A DNA stretch of 8,956 bases from NCBI GenBank assembly GCA_964585305.1, contig CAZPDM010000118.1, positions 1-8,956 of the forward strand, given 5' to 3'. The notes beneath the pieces were generated by a model. It saw nothing but the letters and a program-made list of their open reading frames with translations. It ran no database searches and had not been told where the DNA came from. This stretch comes from CAZPDM01 sp964585305. Its GTDB lineage: Bacteria > Planctomycetota > Uabimicrobiia > Uabimicrobiales > JABWCH01. Of this stretch, positions 6,460-8,956 are shown one piece after another (the stretch's first letter is position 1; each line of letters begins with the position of its first letter). Made by a program: the position numbers and the translations under genes.

Positions 6460-6517
6460 AAATGTTCCCCTTATGTTAAAAAAGAGTTAAAAACATTCTC
6501 ATCAATTCATTTAATCA

Positions 6518-6545
6518 ATTATCTATATCATTAAATGATAAGCAA
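6518..6545 (-). promoter_or_regulatory. Weak candidate promoter for the three-domain LPP20 gene
   Basis: On the minus strand TTGCTT (6540-6545) and GATAAT (6518-6523, five of six to TATAAT) are 16 bases apart, about 60 bases before the ATG. The -35 match is poor (three of six). A 15-base dyad fills nearly all of the spacer. Confidence 0.25.
6526..6540. repeat. 15-base perfect dyad inside the promoter spacer
   Basis: TATCATT and AATGATA are inverted copies around one base. The dyad lies between the -35 and -10 boxes of the candidate promoter, where a regulator dimer could bind. The low G/C content means chance cannot be excluded. Confidence 0.35.
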
Positions 6546-6570
6546 AATGAATGCCAATATATATTTTTTT

Positions 6571-6629
6571 AAGAAGTGATTTTATCGAATAAAGATAACT
6601 AATTTATCTCTAAAATAAAATCACTTCTT
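6571..6629. repeat. Nested inverted repeat between the Memo and LPP20 genes
   Basis: The outer arms AAGAAGTGATTTTAT (6571-6585) and its exact inverse (6615-6629) are 15 bases each. Inside, AGATAA (6593-6598) and TTATCT (6604-6609) form a second short stem with a five-base loop. On the minus strand it lies 50 bases after the Memo stop, but it is followed by A-rich, not T-rich, DNA. It is therefore not a standard terminator. It could be a message-end stabiliser, a weak terminator or a leader structure for the LPP20 gene. Confidence 0.6.
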
Positions 6630-6678
6630 TTAAGTGTACTATTTAGAATAAATAATATGTCTATTTTTTGAGACAGCT

Positions 6679-7584
6679 TTAAAAAACAATACCTGCATAA
6701 CCAACAAAATGTTGTGGAGTTCCACGACTTGGATTATGACGCTGTTCAACATCCCAGCTGGTTGTATATTCTAAAAGTTGTCCTTTTACTTTTTGCTTTG
6801 CTCGAGCAAAAGCAACTGCAGCCGCGATCGCACCTGAACCACATGAGCTATGATTTTGCATAGCTTCTGGAACAATTTTTTCCGCTTCCAAATTCAAAAT
6901 AAGATCAATAAGACGGCGATCATTAACATCTTTTACCCATTGTAAAGCAGCATGTCCATATCCGGCTGGAGTAAAACCAAAACTATCTCCATAATGTGTC
7001 AAATCTGATGATGCAATGGCAATAACATCCGGGCCAGAAATTTGCGCTACCATCTCGCCAATTTCTACAGCGTCTTCCCAAGGCTCTACCATAATTGGTA
7101 CAAACTTAGCTTTGGGGAAAAGATGAAGTAAAAAAGGAACTTGAACTTCAATCGAATGTTCATAACGATGTGCATCAGGGTTTTCTTTAAAAAGCAAGGA
7201 ATTTGAACTTAGAATTTTTTCTGCTAATTCCTGATCTACCATCATCTCTCCCACTGGAGATATCCAAGAACCTTGTCTCCAAAGAGAGGCTTTTTTAGCA
7301 TCATAAACATGCACTGCACCAAAAATTATAAAAGTAGGATTCGATGTTGTTTGAGCAACAGCTCGATATACTTTACCCGCAGTAGCTCCGGAATATGCCC
7401 ATCCTGCGTGAGGAACAATTCCTGCAACAACTTTTTCCATGCTAAGCCCTGGAACTAATTCCGGGATACAAGTTTTTAGATCTACTTCGCAATCTTGTGC
7501 ATTGTCAGGATAAAACATTCCAACTCGGCAGGGCATTCTTTTGGGTAGTTGTGGTTGTGAAGTTTTTTTACTAAACAGACTCAT
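6679..7584 (-). CDS. amrB: Memo / AmmeMemoRadiSam system protein B family
   Basis: This 301-residue protein matches the Memo family, whose fold resembles extradiol dioxygenases. The bacterial versions are called AmmeMemoRadiSam protein B. The family start (R-x-G-x-FYP) appears as CRVGMFYP at 19-26. The residues aligning with the metal site of human MEMO1 are present: His59 in PHAGWAYSG, His92 in GAVHVY and Cys248 in SSCGSG. Other family signatures are HRYEHSIEVQVPFL (139-152) and SSDLTHYG (192-199). It has no signal peptide, so it is cytoplasmic. Its ATG lies inside the end of rsmB (14-base overlap). The only ribosome-site-like sequence is a weak AAAGAGA, so translational coupling is likely. 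The usual partners (AMMECR1 and a radical SAM protein) are not in the visible neighbourhood. The reaction catalysed in bacteria is not established. The gene symbol is a family-level label. Confidence 0.9.
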   Translation of the reverse strand: MSLFSKKTSQPQLPKRMPCRVGMFYPDNAQDCEVDLKTCIPELVPGLSMEKVVAGIVPHAGWAYSGATAGKVYRAVAQTTSNPTFIIFGAVHVYDAKKASLWRQGSWISPVGEMMVDQELAEKILSSNSLLFKENPDAHRYEHSIEVQVPFLLHLFPKAKFVPIMVEPWEDAVEIGEMVAQISGPDVIAIASSDLTHYGDSFGFTPAGYGHAALQWVKDVNDRRLIDLILNLEAEKIVPEAMQNHSSCGSGAIAAAVAFARAKQKVKGQLLEYTTSWDVEQRHNPSRGTPQHFVGYAGIVF

Positions 7585-8956
7585 ATTTTTTTCTCTTTAG
7601 CAAAAAGGCCGTACCACCATCACCAACAGGCAACAATGGTAATATTTGGGATTGACTTAAACATTCAAAATCATTATTCTTTTGAAGAAAAGCAGCTATG
7701 AGAGAATGATTTTCTTGAGATTCTAAACTACACGTTGAATATACTATTGTGCCGCCAGGTTTTACAGCTTTAGCCGCCTTTTCAAGCAATTGTCTCTGCA
7801 CTTGAGCAAGCGATGCAAGACTTTGAGAAGTAAGCCGCCAACGAGCTTCTGGACGCCGTGCAAGAACTGCACTATTTGAACAAGGCGCGTCCAAAATAAC
7901 CTGGTCAAATTGTGATTCTAAATCTGCTGGCAGATTTCGGCAATCTAAAACTTGAGTAGAAATATGGCTTAATTTTAGTGTTTCAATTGTTTTTTTTAAG
8001 ATTTCTAAACGCTCTTTTGAAATATCACAAGCCAGCATACTGCCATCCGGTAAAATACGCTCTCCTATTGCAATAGTTTTGCTACCTGGTGCAGCACACA
8101 TATCCAAAATTTTAGTACCTGGTTGAGGATTAAGAAGTTTAATTACATTTGCTGCAGCAGGACCCATGACCAACCATTTTCCTTCTTCAAATCCAGATAA
8201 AATTGAAGAAAAACTTCCTGGTGGTAATTGAATCAAATCATCTTTTATTTGAGCATCAATACCTTGTTGTGTTAAAGTTTCAACAGCTTGGGAAATAGGA
8301 ATTCTAGGTCTCAAATAAATAGGCATAATGCTATTGCCAGCAATAAGTAACTTTAAACAAGTTTCAGAACCAAACTGTTTTTCCCATGACTTCACAATAA
8401 AGTCGGGATAAGAATATGCTATAGCACGATAAACAAGTAAATTTGCTTTGGGATCTGGAAAAACCGGAGATAAAAACTGCCATGATTTTTTAGGACGTAT
8501 AGGTAAAATATTCGGCGATTCTAAATCAGTTTCTATAGGTTTAATCTCGGCCAAAACTTTACGTAACAAAGCATTTGCATATCCTGCTATTTTTTTATTT
8601 CTGTCTTTTTTCAAAAGTTCTACAGATGTATTGATAGCAGCATAAGTTGGAATTTTTTCCATAAACAAAAGTTGATATAAACCAAGATAAATAGAATTTT
8701 GGATCACTTCATCTTTGGAATTATGTTTGGAGTAATATTTAAGTATATGTTCTAAGGTTCGATAATGTTTTAGAATGCCATAAACCAGTTCCATAACCAG
8801 ATGACGATCTCTTATGTCGGTTTCAAAATTAGCAAAACTTTGGTCGAGCAGTTCTTTTTTAAATTTTGGTGAATTTTGACACAAAATTTCTAATGCTAAA
8901 CGGCGGCTAGCAAGTCCAGAATGAGATGATTGAGCTACTATTGGAGTTTCTCCTAT
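7571..8956 (-). CDS. rsmB: 16S rRNA (cytosine967-C5)-methyltransferase RsmB, 5' end outside window
   Basis: RsmB uses S-adenosylmethionine to methylate C5 of cytosine 967 in 16S rRNA. Of the gene, 461 residues are visible and the frame is open to the right edge. The N-terminal NusB-like RNA-binding domain (about 16-130) includes ASRRLALEIL, ELVYGILKHYRTLEHIL and NALLRKVL. The methyltransferase domain has motif I DMCAAPGSKT (285-294), SAM-ribose-type Asp311 in ACDISKE, motif IV DAPCSN with Cys359, and motif VI YSTCS with Cys409, the expected nucleophile. The only nearby start-like codon, TTG at 8884, would remove SRRLALEI from the first NusB helix. An AGGAGA near 8949-8954 has no ATG, GTG or TTG at a useful distance after it. 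The true start is therefore beyond the edge. Two small motif changes are CAAPGSKT for the common CAAPGGKT, and SNSAVLARRPEARWR after the motif IV Cys. Memo overlaps its 3' end. Confidence 0.93.
   Translation of the reverse strand: MGETPIVAQSSHSGLASRRLALEILCQNSPKFKKELLDQSFANFETDIRDRHLVMELVYGILKHYRTLEHILKYYSKHNSKDEVIQNSIYLGLYQLLFMEKIPTYAAINTSVELLKKDRNKKIAGYANALLRKVLAEIKPIETDLESPNILPIRPKKSWQFLSPVFPDPKANLLVYRAIAYSYPDFIVKSWEKQFGSETCLKLLIAGNSIMPIYLRPRIPISQAVETLTQQGIDAQIKDDLIQLPPGSFSSILSGFEEGKWLVMGPAAANVIKLLNPQPGTKILDMCAAPGSKTIAIGERILPDGSMLACDISKERLEILKKTIETLKLSHISTQVLDCRNLPADLESQFDQVILDAPCSNSAVLARRPEARWRLTSQSLASLAQVQRQLLEKAAKAVKPGGTIVYSTCSLESQENHSLIAAFLQKNNDFECLSQSQILPLLPVGDGGTAFLLKRKKYESV

Noticed and set aside
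7273..7458. Short plus-strand frame inside the Memo gene
   Set aside because: Antisense to a conserved gene, with no motif or ribosome site.
8448..8645. Short plus-strand frame inside rsmB, starting MGSGKTGDKN
   Set aside because: The GSGKT looks like a P-loop but the flanks do not fit, and it is antisense to conserved RsmB sequence.

Overview
The window is clearly AT-rich and reads as the chromosome of a Gram-negative (two-membrane) bacterium. The evidence is a type II secretion pair (GspF, GspG), an Lpp20-type lipoprotein with a lipobox, and a Sec-exported relative. I cannot name the phylum. The RsmB motif reading DAPCSN followed by LARRPEARWR reminds me of planctomycete/PVC-type RsmB proteins, but that is recollection and not proof.

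Layout. The left third (1-2413) reads on the plus strand: the 3' part of an unrecognised gene, a YdjM/DUF457-type membrane metal-dependent hydrolase, and a 374-residue protein with a C-terminal DUF4388 (PATAN) domain behind a consensus-like promoter. A strong two-way terminator (2421-2451) separates it from the rest, which is all on the minus strand. In the direction of transcription (right to left) these are rsmB (16S rRNA m5C methyltransferase, cut by the right edge), a Memo/AmmeMemoRadiSam-B family gene overlapping its end by 14 bases, a three-domain LPP20 exported protein, a one-domain LPP20 lipoprotein, gspF and gspG. No stretch longer than about 220 bases lacks a gene, and I see no tRNA, rRNA, CRISPR or transposon.

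How the genes work together. GspF (inner-membrane platform) and GspG (major pseudopilin) are parts of one secretion machine whose other parts must lie elsewhere. They form their own unit between two terminators. The two LPP20 genes are neighbouring paralogues containing four copies of one domain. The copies fall into two sub-types, and the third copy of the big protein resembles the lipoprotein more than its own first two copies. They have separate candidate promoters and hairpins. RsmB and Memo appear translationally coupled.

Two simple start choices would be wrong. rsmB stays open to the right edge, so a TTG start at 8884 would remove part of its NusB-like domain. The lipoprotein starts at ATG 4891, not at an upstream TTG. 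The least explained items are the LPP20 cluster, the unknown N-terminal 275 residues of the DUF4388 protein with its cysteine cluster, and several dyads on or beside promoters.
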